From CAVOJV01 sp963696325 (GTDB taxonomy: Bacteria > Pseudomonadota > Gammaproteobacteria > Competibacterales > Competibacteraceae), in the NCBI GenBank assembly GCA_963696325.1, contig CAVOJV010000040.1:36027-100026 (forward strand): DNA of 64,000 nt. Reading direction: 5' to 3'. Under the pieces are notes generated by a model. That model was not told where the DNA came from. It was given only the letters and a program-made list of their open reading frames with translations, and searched no databases. Positions 16,250 through 23,183 of the stretch are shown piece by piece. The position numbers and the translations under genes are program-made. Numbering within the stretch: position 1 is the first letter of the stretch; each line of letters opens with the position of its first letter.

Positions 16250-16582
16250 ATGGCAGGTTGGTACGAGTTGAGCAATAGCAACGATGGTCAGTTCCGTTTC
16301 GTTCTCAAGGCTGGCAACGCGGAAACAATTCTAACGAGTGAGCTTTATAAAGCTAAGGGCTCCGCCGAGAACGGCATTGCCTCGGTGCAGAACAACTGCA
16401 TTTCAGATGACCGCTATGAAAGGAAGGAGTCTACTCATGGCAAGTACTTCTTCAATCTAAAAGCAGCCAATCACCAGATCATCGGTACCAGTCAGATGTA
16501 TGCAACTGCACAGTCTCGTGAGACCGGCGTTGCCTCGGTAAAGACCAACGGCACGTCCAAGACCGTGAAGGACAACACCTAA
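16250..16582 (+). CDS. YegP-like protein (DUF1508), integron cassette gene
   Basis: 110-aa protein of the UPF0339/DUF1508 family with two tandem repeats of about 48 residues: first FRFVLKAGNAETILTSELY with GSAENGIASVQNN, then FFNLKAANHQIIGTSQMY with SRETGVASVKTN. The function is unknown; YegP forms a small beta-rich double-repeat protein. The start ATG 16250 has a good ribosome-binding site (AAGGAG). The stop codon TAA lies inside the 5' core of an attC site (16577-16639), the hallmark of an integron gene cassette. A GTTRRRY-type core (GTTGGGC, 16211-16217) lies 33 bp upstream, so the cassette would be about 420 bp. Confidence 0.9.
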   Translation: MAGWYELSNSNDGQFRFVLKAGNAETILTSELYKAKGSAENGIASVQNNCISDDRYERKESTHGKYFFNLKAANHQIIGTSQMYATAQSRETGVASVKTNGTSKTVKDNT

Positions 16583-16639
16583 CGGTAGGCCTCAGCGGGC
16601 GCGACTGAAAGGAGCACCCGCTGAAGCCTGCCGTTAGCT
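16577..16639 (+). other. attC: Integron attC recombination site 1
   Basis: 63 bp bounded by ACCTAAC (RYYYAAC) and GTTAGCT (close to GTTRRRY). The inner arms AACGGTAGGCCTCAGCGGG and CCCGCTGAAGCCTGCCGTT pair over their length with a few unpaired bases, as needed for the folded bottom-strand attC recognised by IntI. The loop is about 14 nt. It directly follows the yegP-like gene. Confidence 0.75.
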
Positions 16640-16728
16640 TTTAGAAACTAATTGGAGCGATCCCATTGTCAGGAAGGTGCATATGGTTTGCACCGAGTGT
16701 TCACGTAGTTAACTAAAGAGGAACTATT

Positions 16729-17381
16729 ATGGAGAACCTAGTGGGTCGTTTGGTTTGCATATCGCCATAGTTACCCGCCTGCTTGCTACCAAAGCGACAA
16801 GTGAGTAACGGCGCCGGAACCGCCTAGGCGATGGTGTCTTCCCACTTACGCTGGCGCCGCGCCGCACGCTTGCCACCCTAGATGAAGGGCGTTAGGGAGG
16901 TATTCCAGCCGCGCGCCGCCGCTTTGGCGCGGGCCACTTGGCCAGCGGGAGCGGCTTGGCACCGACTCAGGTGAATCAGTTGCCGACGCTCCTCCTCCAG
17001 GAGCGGGCGCAGCGGGTTCTTTGGGCAGTGCGACATGGTGACCTCCTCCGCCATCAGCTTACTTGCTCCCGCCCATTAATGGCTACATGCAAACCAAACG
17101 ACCCACTAGTACCTTTGATTATTCAGTTGGTAAGCGGTGCTGTGGGTGGAAATGTGGCTGGTTCTTTGATGAAGGATTTATCCTTGGGCACTCTCGGCAA
17201 CTCTATTGCCGGTATTATAGGTGGTGGCCTTGGCGGTTACTTGCTTGGCATGCTGGGCGTCGCCACAGGCACGGGGGGCATGGATATTGGCAGCATTATT
17301 GGAAGTATTGCTGGTGGTGGTGTGGGCGGTGGCGCATTGATGGCAATTATTGGCGTCATAAAGAAAGCAATTGCCAAATAG
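16729..17381 (+). pseudogene. Small Gly-rich membrane protein gene split by an IS630-derived element
   Basis: The first four codons (ATG GAG AAC CTA, 16729-16740) follow a good ribosome-binding site (AGAGGAA). The rest resumes at 17109 after a 366-bp insert and one TA duplication. Rejoined, it encodes about 94 residues: MENLVPLIIQLVSGAVGG, then glycine-rich hydrophobic helices (IAGIIGGGLGGYLLGMLG and IIGSIAGGGVGGGALMAIIG) and a basic end. This suggests a glycine-zipper membrane protein; the function is unknown. It is the gene of the second integron cassette and is followed by attC site 2. In the present state no native start is attached to the body of the gene. Confidence 0.8.
16741..17106 (-). 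mobile_element. Non-autonomous IS630-family derivative (366 bp)
   Basis: Perfect 20-bp terminal inverted repeats GTGGGTCGTTTGGTTTGCAT (16741-16760) and its complement (17087-17106) flank the element. It duplicates TA within a CTAG target, the known preference of IS630. The minus strand of the interior (about 16881-17056) encodes a 50-60 residue N-terminal fragment, MSHCPKNPLRPLLEEERRQ and onward, typical of IS630-family transposases, ending early at a stop. The element is therefore an internally deleted copy that needs a transposase in trans. Confidence 0.85.
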
Positions 17382-17398
17382 AAGCATCCGTTGAGGCC

Positions 17399-17462
17399 AG
17401 CTAACAAGGGCTTGCAGCGGAGCGCTCCCTGCGGTCGCGCCTGCTGAAGCCTGCCGTTAGGT
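17399..17462 (+). other. attC: Integron attC recombination site 2
   Basis: 64 bp bounded by AGCTAAC (one mismatch to RYYYAAC) and GTTAGGT (a perfect GTTRRRY). Its 3' half GCTGAAGCCTGCCGTTAG is identical to that of site 1. The 5' half GGGCTTGCAGCGG pairs imperfectly with it. Two sites with the same 3' arm in the same orientation make an integron origin much more likely than chance. Confidence 0.7.
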
Positions 17463-17477
17463 GGACGAGAAAGGCGT

Positions 17478-17681
17478 GTGACCAGGCCAATGATTTGGAT
17501 CCTGCGATGTCTGGCGCTAGGCCACCTCGACTGGGGAGTTGTGCTGCTGTTGGTTGCCGGAGGGTCCGCGTTGTCGGCTTTTCGGATACTCCCGTACATT
17601 ATGAATCTCAAGGTACACGCCATTGACAAGGGGAATAACCCTATGGCCCTGAGCAAACTGGGGCAGCGCCGCCAGCGGTGA
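17478..17681 (+). CDS. Possible small membrane protein, hypothetical
   Basis: 67-aa frame beginning GTG 17478, with one hydrophobic segment (WGVVLLLVAGGSALSAF) followed by a short basic tail. Its C-terminus overlaps the start of the broken abrB-like gene in the same frame: the last residues MALSKLGQRRQR are the N-terminus of that antitoxin. The frame may thus be an accidental read-through and not a gene. It follows attC site 2 directly and could be the remains of a third cassette. Confidence 0.25.
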   Translation: MTRPMIWILRCLALGHLDWGVVLLLVAGGSALSAFRILPYIMNLKVHAIDKGNNPMALSKLGQRRQR

Positions 17682-17864
17682 TCCCGAAAAACATTTGGGA
17701 GCGGTTAGGGCTTCGCGTGGGAGATTATGTCGAGGTCGCTGTTCGGGGGGGTGCCGTCATCAGCAAGCCGAAGAAACTGATCGATGCCGATCTGGTGCTG
17801 ACCCCCGAAGAAGACGTTCTGGTCCGGAAGGGACGAGATATCTGTTCCATGAGCCAAGTTCAAA
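17643..17864 (+). pseudogene. AbrB-family antitoxin, frameshifted and truncated by IS6
   Basis: ATG 17643 opens MALSKLGQRRQ, a classical SpoVT/AbrB beginning. The frame then breaks at about 17677, and the rest follows in another frame: VIPKNIWERLGLRVGDYVEV, then KPKKLIDADLVLTPEEDVLVRKG. One swapped-hairpin AbrB DNA-binding domain is recognisable. The 3' end is cut by the IS6-family element at 17865. No partner toxin (such as a PIN protein) remains. Repair of one frameshift would restore about 65 residues. Confidence 0.7.
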
Positions 17865-18672
17865 GGTTCTGTTGCATTAGCGAAGAGGGCTCGATTTCGG
17901 TAAGCTACGCGCCCACCGAATAGCACCGCGAGCCCCCCATGATCGACTTCAAAGGCCACCGCTTCGAACAAGACATCATTCTTACCAGTGTCCGTTGGTA
18001 CCTGGCGTACCCGTTGAGTTATCGGAACCTGGAAGAAATGATGGCGGAGCGCGGCGTCGAGGTCGACCATGCCACGATCTACCGCTGGGTCCAGAAGTTC
18101 ACTCCCCAACTGGAAGCGGCTTTCCGGCACGGGAAGAAGCACCCGGTGGGCAACAGCGGGCGAATGGATGAAACGTATATCAAGATTAAGGGGCAGTGGA
18201 AGTACCTGTACCGTGCCGTCGACAAAGAGGGCCAGACCATCGACTTCCTGCTGACTGCCCATCGCGACAAGCAGGCCGCGCGGCGCTTCTTCAAGAAAGC
18301 GGTGCGACAGCACGGTCTCCCGGCCAAGGTCACGATCGACCAAAGCGGGGCCAATACCGCTGCCCTGGAGGTACTCATCGAAGAAACCGGTAGCACGATC
18401 GAGATTCGTCAAAGCAAGTACTTAAACAATCTAGTGGAGCAGGATCATCGAGCAGTCAAACGGAGCGTCCGGCCGATGCTGGGATTCCAATCCTTCCGTT
18501 CGGCTCGGGTGACCCTGTCAGGCATCGAACTCATGCCCATGATCAAGAAAGGACAGATGATCACGGTCAACGGGCGGGGTCTATCTGCTGCCGAGCAGTT
18601 CTATTCTTTAGCCGCCTAATTCCGTCCGGAGCTTGTCCAATCTCGCCTGTCGGAAAATAACGCAACACAACC
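17865..18672 (+). mobile_element. IS6-family insertion sequence, copy 1
   Basis: 808 bp with terminal inverted repeats beginning GGTTCTGTTGCATTA at the left and GGTTGTGTTGCGTTA at the right (minus strand from 18672), typical of IS6/IS26. The 8-bp flanks AGTTCAAA and TTATTTGA differ, so there is no target duplication. The copy probably arrived by, or later took part in, replicative recombination. Confidence 0.88.
17939..18619 (+). CDS. IS6-family transposase (copy 1)
   Basis: 226-aa transposase starting MIDFKGHRFEQDIIL. A short helix-turn-helix region is followed by the DDE core with GRMDETYIKIKG (Asp), VTIDQSGANTAAL (Asp) and NLVEQDHRAVKR (Glu), all as in IS6/IS26. Length is normal (about 225-240 aa) and the frame is intact. 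It is related to, but clearly distinct from, the second IS6 transposase at 52574-53248. It fills its element, with no cargo. Confidence 0.95.
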   Translation: MIDFKGHRFEQDIILTSVRWYLAYPLSYRNLEEMMAERGVEVDHATIYRWVQKFTPQLEAAFRHGKKHPVGNSGRMDETYIKIKGQWKYLYRAVDKEGQTIDFLLTAHRDKQAARRFFKKAVRQHGLPAKVTIDQSGANTAALEVLIEETGSTIEIRQSKYLNNLVEQDHRAVKRSVRPMLGFQSFRSARVTLSGIELMPMIKKGQMITVNGRGLSAAEQFYSLAA

Positions 18673-18682
18673 TTATTTGAGA

Positions 18683-19125
18683 CGAACCCGAGATTATCCG
18701 GTTCGGCCCACGAAGTTGAGACGGATCAACTGATCAGCATCGGCGAGCGGCGGTCCACACCCCGGATACCCGAGCGTACCGGCTCGGCAGCGCCAAGAAA
18801 ACGGCCGTTTTCATTACGGTTTTCAAAGTGCCCCTTTGGGTTCTACAAGACCGCCAGAAAAGCCGTTAAGAAAATCATCGCAAGCTTCCTCATTCTGCTG
18901 CAGCTTTCTTGATAGCGATGGCTTGCCGAAATAATCATCTGATAGAAGTAAGAAATTCTGAGTCTCACACAAATGGGTTGAGAATGATGATCTCAGGTCG
19001 GTCTCAAAAAGCGTGGGTTCATTCTCACTTATTTCGGGTTTTCCGCTGTCGATATTCTCAGGTAATTTGGGTCCGATTTTGTCATGATCTCGCGCCGAGC
19101 CGCGGATAATCTCGGTTTCTTACAA
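18683..19125. repeat. Degenerate repeats resembling transposon ends
   Basis: Motifs like GATAATCTCGGTTT recur: 19095-19112 forward, GGATAATCTCGGGTTCG in reverse near 18690, ATAATCATCTGAT at about 18935, GATGATCTCAGGTCGGT at about 18984 and GATATTCTCAGGTAATT at about 19051. Opposed orientation at the two sides suggests left and right ends of a small transposon or its relic. They faintly resemble the repeats at 3094-3153. No supportable gene is present between 18673 and 19205. Confidence 0.35.
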
Positions 19126-19205
19126 CTAGGAGGATGGCAAGGTTCGAATTACCCCTGGTTTTTGGAAAAAAGTAAGTACATTAAGTGTTTGATTATAAAA
19201 ATAAA

Positions 19206-19409
19206 TCACACTTTTCTTACTGAATTAGGCTGGCTTACCACGCGGCGCCGTAACGTCGATCGACGCCGCAACTTATCCGCCGCCAACTTCGCCTCCACCG
19301 CTTGTTCCACGTACTCGCTGATGGTGCCGTTCCCAGCCGCTTCCCGGATAGCCCGCTTGAGGCTACTGGTCACCCGAACCTGTAGCCACTCGCGCTTATT
19401 CTCGATCAT
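19206..19409 (-). CDS. Ribbon-helix-helix-type DNA-binding protein (antitoxin-like)
   Basis: 67-aa protein from ATG 19409, with ribosome-binding site GGAGG six bases upstream. The pattern WLQVRVTSSLKRAIREAAGNGTISEYVEQAVEAKL is a beta strand followed by two helices with a turn, as in Arc/CopG regulators and RHH antitoxins. It is given here for description of residues 9-43. A basic C-terminal tail follows. No toxin gene is adjacent. A short dyad (19430-19446) upstream would be its operator. Confidence 0.6.
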   Translation of the reverse strand: MIENKREWLQVRVTSSLKRAIREAAGNGTISEYVEQAVEAKLAADKLRRRSTLRRRVVSQPNSVRKV

Positions 19410-19429
19410 CAAAACCCCTCCGAATCGCA

Positions 19430-19446
19430 GTGTATTGACATTACAC
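19430..19446 (-). promoter_or_regulatory. Small dyad upstream of the RHH gene
   Basis: GTGTATTGACATTACAC has matching 5-bp arms GTGTA and TACAC and lies about 20 bp before the RHH gene start, where an autoregulatory operator is expected. Confidence 0.35.
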
Positions 19447-19694
19447 GCCTAATACCTATGGGCTTGATAACCCACGAAGCGCACCCGCCCGAACGGCCCA
19501 CCCTAAAAGCGTGGCGGCTAGGGCGACTATTCCATCGCCCCCCCCCTCGATGTCCGACTAGCTGTAGGCAGTCTGCCAACGACCTTGCTGAATCGACATC
19601 GAAGCCCGTGCCATCGGCACACTCAGGGGCAGGGCAAGTCCTAATATTTTATTTTCCATATTTTTTATAGGTTTTATGCACTACGTTTAAAGGG

Positions 19695-19756
19695 AAGCCG
19701 GATCACTCAGTAGAAGCCTTCGCAGGGAGCGCTTAGTGGTCCGGCTTTTTGTTTTG
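19695..19756 (+). terminator. Terminator-like hairpin upstream of the DUF1566 gene
   Basis: AAGCCGGATCACT (19695-19707) pairs with AGTGGTCCGGCTT (19735-19747, one G-T wobble) and is followed by TTTTTGTTTT. The loop itself can fold. The hairpin ends 27 bp before the ATG of the secreted protein gene. It could terminate an upstream transcript or attenuate this gene. The rest of 19447-19694 shows no gene. Confidence 0.6.
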
Positions 19757-19783
19757 TTACACTTTCATGAGGGGAAGTCTGTT

Positions 19784-20536
19784 ATGCACAAGATCTCGGT
19801 TAAACAAATCGTTACCAGCAAGTGGCTAGTAAAGACGGCCATGCTGGCCTTGTTGGGAGGGTTGGCTTTACCGGGGCCGGCGGCGGCGACGGGTTGGGAT
19901 GTCGGGTACTGGTTAGTAGCGCCGGCAAAAACTCTGGCAACCGGGCAGGCGCAGTGCTGGGATGCATACGGTAACGCTCGTGACTGTGCAAACACCGGCG
20001 AGGACGGGCAGTACCAGAAGGGTGTGAAGCCAGTACTCGGGAAGCGCTTTAAAGACCTGCAGAACGGCACCGTGGTGGATCTGTTAACGGGGTTGATCTG
20101 GCTAAAGAACGCGAACTGTATCGGTAGCAACTATCCGAGCTTTGACTACGACAAAGACCAGGAAGATGGCATGGTTTTCTGGCAGCATGCGTTGGATTTT
20201 GTGGCTGGCATCAACGCAGGGACATATGACTGCGGTGATACCAGCAAAGCGGGGGTTCATCAAACCGACTGGCGCCTGCCGAACTTCAAAGAACTGCAGA
20301 GTCTGATTAATATTGGATATGTTAACCCGGCGTTGAGCAACGCGGCGGGTACTGGCCAGTGGACAGAGGGCGATGCCTTTTCCGGCGTGAAGTCGACCCA
20401 CTATTGGTCATCATCGTCCCTCGCCGAGAATCCGCTCGGCGCGTGGATCGTGAACCTCGGCGGCGGCGCCGCCCCCACCCTTGGCTACAAGCCTGGCGAC
20501 GTCTACGCTGTGTGGCCGGTCCGGGGTGGACAATAG
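19784..20536 (+). CDS. Secreted DUF1566 (Lcl C-terminal-like) protein
   Basis: 250-aa exported protein. ATG 19784 is chosen because GAGGGGAAG precedes it and a signal peptide follows directly (basic start, core LVKTAMLALLGGLALPGPAAA, cleavage near AAA-TGW, residues about 15-36). The mature part holds a DUF1566/Lcl domain (about 95-250) with VVDLLTGLIWLKNA, WRLPNFKELQSLI, HYWSSSS and the terminal YAVWPVRGG. Domains of this type occur in surface proteins and often carry calcium or carbohydrate-binding roles. The exact role is unknown. The gene is monocistronic, between two hairpin terminators. Confidence 0.85.
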   Translation: MHKISVKQIVTSKWLVKTAMLALLGGLALPGPAAATGWDVGYWLVAPAKTLATGQAQCWDAYGNARDCANTGEDGQYQKGVKPVLGKRFKDLQNGTVVDLLTGLIWLKNANCIGSNYPSFDYDKDQEDGMVFWQHALDFVAGINAGTYDCGDTSKAGVHQTDWRLPNFKELQSLINIGYVNPALSNAAGTGQWTEGDAFSGVKSTHYWSSSSLAENPLGAWIVNLGGGAAPTLGYKPGDVYAVWPVRGGQ

Positions 20537-20593
20537 CGTGGATTCTTTGACCTTAAGCGGCAGCGGGTTTAAGCCGCTGTTCGAGTAACTCTA

Positions 20594-20621
20594 AGCCCCA
20601 TCCCAAGCGGTGGGGCTTTTT
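20594..20621 (+). terminator. Rho-independent terminator of the DUF1566 gene
   Basis: AGCCCCA and TGGGGCT (20594-20600, 20611-20617) form the stem, followed by TTTTA. Confidence 0.8.
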
Positions 20622-20722
20622 AGTTTCTGGTCAATGGCATCGCTGGCGCAAGCTGGCTGTAACCGCAAGTAAGACCTTCTACTACGACCTTCTAAACCGC
20701 CCCCACGTCTCCGCTAGCCTAT

Positions 20723-21118
20723 CTAGGAACGGCTTTTTCGGGGGGGCAGCAGGCGCTGCGTAACCTGTTCAAGCTGCTGCATGAACCATAGCTTTTCCTG
20801 CTGCAATGCATCTTTGTCCCGCTGCAACGCATCGAGCTGGCGACGTAACAAGTCAATTTCACGCTGCAATGCATCGGTGCGCAGCGCTGCAATGCTCTGC
20901 TGCGCAGTTCCCTGTACAGCATTCACCTGCTGCCTAGCCAGATCTGAGTAAACACGCTGTAACTCGGCTGGATCAATGCGGTAACTGCTTTTTCCTTCCC
21001 TGGAAGCGGACAGTTTGCCTTCCTTGATCTGTCGCAAAATGGTGGTGCGATGCACGCCGGCGAGTGCAGCCGCTTCACCAATGCTCAACTGTGCCATAGG
21101 GTGTGCATCCTGATGCAT
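20723..21118 (-). CDS. Helix-turn-helix and coiled-coil plasmid protein
   Basis: 131-aa protein. The N-terminal MerR/excisionase-like helix-turn-helix (about 9-50) reads AQLSIGEAAALAGVHRTTIL with a following basic wing. A long coiled coil (about 70-120) is rich in Leu, Gln and Arg with repeated DALQRE/LDALQRD units, reflected in the DNA as recurring GCTGCAATGCATC. Proteins like this are found on small plasmids, often labelled entry-exclusion or replication-associated; the role is not established. The start may be ATG 21118 or ATG 21097; neither has a strong ribosome-binding site. Confidence 0.7.
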   Translation of the reverse strand: MHQDAHPMAQLSIGEAAALAGVHRTTILRQIKEGKLSASREGKSSYRIDPAELQRVYSDLARQQVNAVQGTAQQSIAALRTDALQREIDLLRRQLDALQRDKDALQQEKLWFMQQLEQVTQRLLPPRKSRS

Positions 21119-21255
21119 TGCTCTGTGCGAAGGTGTAGCGCATGCACCGGAAATTTACCAGTAGGCGCGGCTCACCCTGACAAGCCCCCTCCCCCTCAGT
21201 TTTTCATGATAACTGCTCAAATCATGAATTATCAGTCCAACAGGCTTTAAAGCAA

Positions 21256-21280
21256 AAAGCCCGCGTGCGAAGCGGGCTTT
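21256..21280. terminator. Bidirectional hairpin terminator
   Basis: AAAGCCCGC and GCGGGCTTT form a perfect 9-bp stem with a 7-nt loop. The flanking A and T runs allow termination in both directions. Confidence 0.7.
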
Positions 21281-21363
21281 AAGCGTTATACGGATCACCA
21301 TCAGCCCCTAACCATAGGGCGTACTGCTATGTCAAAAACCCCCAACCATGAGGAGCAGATAGG

Positions 21364-21639
21364 ATGACCGAAAAGACTGAGGACCGCAAGATGGCTAAAG
21401 CGGCTCTGCGAAAATATCCAGTGGCTAAGCCGCGCGAAATACCCCTTAGCAGACAGTGGCTTAGAAAAAAATTAGGCGGCTTTTCAAAGAAAGGCAGTGT
21501 ATACTGGAGGCATCCGACCAAGGACTTACTTACCTGGAGTTACCAATGCAATACCCGGCCACAAACCGGCTCAAGCCTGGAGGCTGAGCTACTCAGAAAC
21601 GAGAAAACCGCCGAGCATCATGCTGGGCGGTTTCTGTAG
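21364..21639 (+). CDS. Hypothetical small basic protein
   Basis: 91-aa frame at ATG 21364 with a good ribosome-binding site (GAGGAG at -14 to -9). The N-terminal half is basic (TEKTEDRKMAKAALRKYP), with no recognised domain. The last third overlaps two strong hairpins, including one at 21605-21633. That is unusual for coding DNA and raises the possibility that the transcript works as an RNA, or that the true protein is shorter. Its neighbours suggest small-plasmid origin. Confidence 0.35.
   Translation: MTEKTEDRKMAKAALRKYPVAKPREIPLSRQWLRKKLGGFSKKGSVYWRHPTKDLLTWSYQCNTRPQTGSSLEAELLRNEKTAEHHAGRFL
21605..21633 (+). terminator. Strong hairpin overlapping the small ORF end
   Basis: AAACCGCC and GGCGGTTT enclose a second inner stem AGCAT/ATGCT, giving an almost fully paired 29-nt hairpin, followed by CTG and not by a T run. 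Confidence 0.5.
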
Positions 21640-21728
21640 GCAGACTGGCGAGTCAGTCAGCAAGGGGAAAACTAGCAGTGACATTATAGGGCCAGGACGG
21701 CCAGAATGCCACTCCCCCTACTGAAATC

Positions 21729-23173
21729 CAGCAATTCTCATTTTGGCAGCCTTACCCTGTTGTTGGCTCCGGGGTGGGCGGTTCGAAGCTTTTGAGCATG
21801 AAGTCCCTCAGCGCGTCCCAAGTCTCGAAGCACAGGTAGCTGGTCAGGGTGCGGATGTCGTTGAACAGGCGCTTGCGCGAGGGGAGCTTCTTGCGCAGCA
21901 ACCGGTACTTCGCGTCCATCCACTCCAAGACGGTGTGGGTCAGGAGGGCCAGGATGATGAGGCTGGCCAGCAGGGACGACAGGTGCTTCCGGCCGTGGCC
22001 GAAGTTGTGCTCGAAGTGGTAGCCCTTGGTCTTCAGGGTGTTGTTGTTCTCGTTCTCGATTTTCCAGCGGCCGCGCCCGGCCTCGACGACCTTGGCGACG
22101 TTGCCGCCGTCCAGCGCCAGGCGGGTGGCGAAGGCGTTGCGGTACAGCACCTTGCCGTTTTCGTCCGTGGTGGTGAGTTCGCACCAATTCACCTCCAGCG
22201 CGTCGTCGGCATCGCGCAGCGGGATCGAGCGGGCGTAGCGGTAGGTGTCGGTCTCGCGCCGCCTGCCGGTCCAGCGGGTGCGTGAAACAGTGCGGATTGC
22301 GCCGTTGCGCTCCAGATGCTCCAGATGCTCCAGATGCTCCAGCCATTCGTAGACAGTCGGATGGGAGGCAGGTTTGCAGACCAGGATGAAGCCCAGCCCC
22401 AAGGCCAGCAGTTCGCGGCAGAACGGCTCGTGGCAGTACAGGTCGTCGCCGAGGACGGTCGTCTTGAGCCGGGCGAGCCCCGCGCCGTGGGCGGCCAGCC
22501 AGCGCTTGGCGACGGCGAGTTCGCCGTCCTGCTTGGCCGCGCCGTCCTGCGGCGCGGTGAACTCCGGGGCCAGCGCGATGACTTTGTCGCCGCCGGGCTT
22601 GACCAGCACCGGGGTCAGCGCCGAGTGGAAATAGGTGACCTGGCCGTTGGCGTGCCGCCGCGTCGAACACTGTTCGCAAGGGATGGCCTGCGAGGAGAAA
22701 TGCTCCGTCCCGTCGAGGGCCAGCAGCAGCGTGCCGTTGACGGAACGGTGGGCATCCACCACCCCGGCCCGCTCCAAGGCGTTGAACAGGAAGGAATACA
22801 CCGGCTTGAGCGTGTCCGGCGGCGTGGCGTCGAGCAGGTTGCGTATCTGGTTGTCCGACGCGATCTCATGCACGCCGAACAGCGTCCGGGCGTGGTTGTT
22901 GCCCTGCGTCTGTTCCAGGCAGCGTTGGTATTCCAGGAACGAGGGGCTTTGCGAGAAGAAGACCGAAACGGCGCTCAACGCCGCGTCGACCATCGTGTAG
23001 GATTTGTTCTTGCCCTTGCGGGGATCGATAAAGGTCTCGAAGGTGCCGCGCATCTGCTGCGTGATGCCATCCAGGGTCAGGGCGTAGGGGCCAAAAGGTG
23101 CGCTCAATGGGTGGGTTTCCGGTCTGGTTTGGCCGACTACTTTAACCGGCTGATGCCAAAATGAGAATTGCTG
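21729..23173 (-). mobile_element. IS4-type insertion sequence, copy 2 (no target duplication)
   Basis: The same 20-bp ends as copy 1 (CAGCAATTCTCATTTTGGCA at 21729-21748 and its complement at 23154-23173), in opposite orientation to copy 1. The flanking nonamers ACTGAAATC and ACTGCTCCC do not match. At the right it abuts the IS1634 transposase remnant, only 10 bp before that gene's ATG. Confidence 0.93.
21752..23107 (-). CDS. DDE transposase, IS4 superfamily (copy 2)
   Basis: Intact transposase nearly identical to that of copy 1. The start is placed at the equivalent TTG (23107). The catalytic motifs LALDGTEHF, VLGDDLYCH and GRWKIENENNNTLK are unchanged. The differences seen are single substitutions (Ala to Val in the DGELA.AKR segment, Glu to Lys in NVA.VVEAG, Thr to Asn in FEH.FGHG). 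A longer frame to 23215 reads through host DNA and is not used. Confidence 0.85.
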   Translation of the reverse strand: MSAPFGPYALTLDGITQQMRGTFETFIDPRKGKNKSYTMVDAALSAVSVFFSQSPSFLEYQRCLEQTQGNNHARTLFGVHEIASDNQIRNLLDATPPDTLKPVYSFLFNALERAGVVDAHRSVNGTLLLALDGTEHFSSQAIPCEQCSTRRHANGQVTYFHSALTPVLVKPGGDKVIALAPEFTAPQDGAAKQDGELAVAKRWLAAHGAGLARLKTTVLGDDLYCHEPFCRELLALGLGFILVCKPASHPTVYEWLEHLEHLEHLERNGAIRTVSRTRWTGRRRETDTYRYARSIPLRDADDALEVNWCELTTTDENGKVLYRNAFATRLALDGGNVAKVVEAGRGRWKIENENNNTLKTKGYHFEHNFGHGRKHLSSLLASLIILALLTHTVLEWMDAKYRLLRKKLPSRKRLFNDIRTLTSYLCFETWDALRDFMLKSFEPPTPEPTTG

Positions 23174-23183
23174 ACTGCTCCCT

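Noticed and set aside
16938..17381. 147-aa protein ending in the Gly-rich membrane sequence
   Set aside because: Its N-terminal half is read through the IS630-derived insert; the native gene begins at 16729.
17857..18680. 8-bp target duplication for IS6 copy 1
   Set aside because: Flanking octamers AGTTCAAA and TTATTTGA differ; the same holds for copy 2 at 52500-53303.
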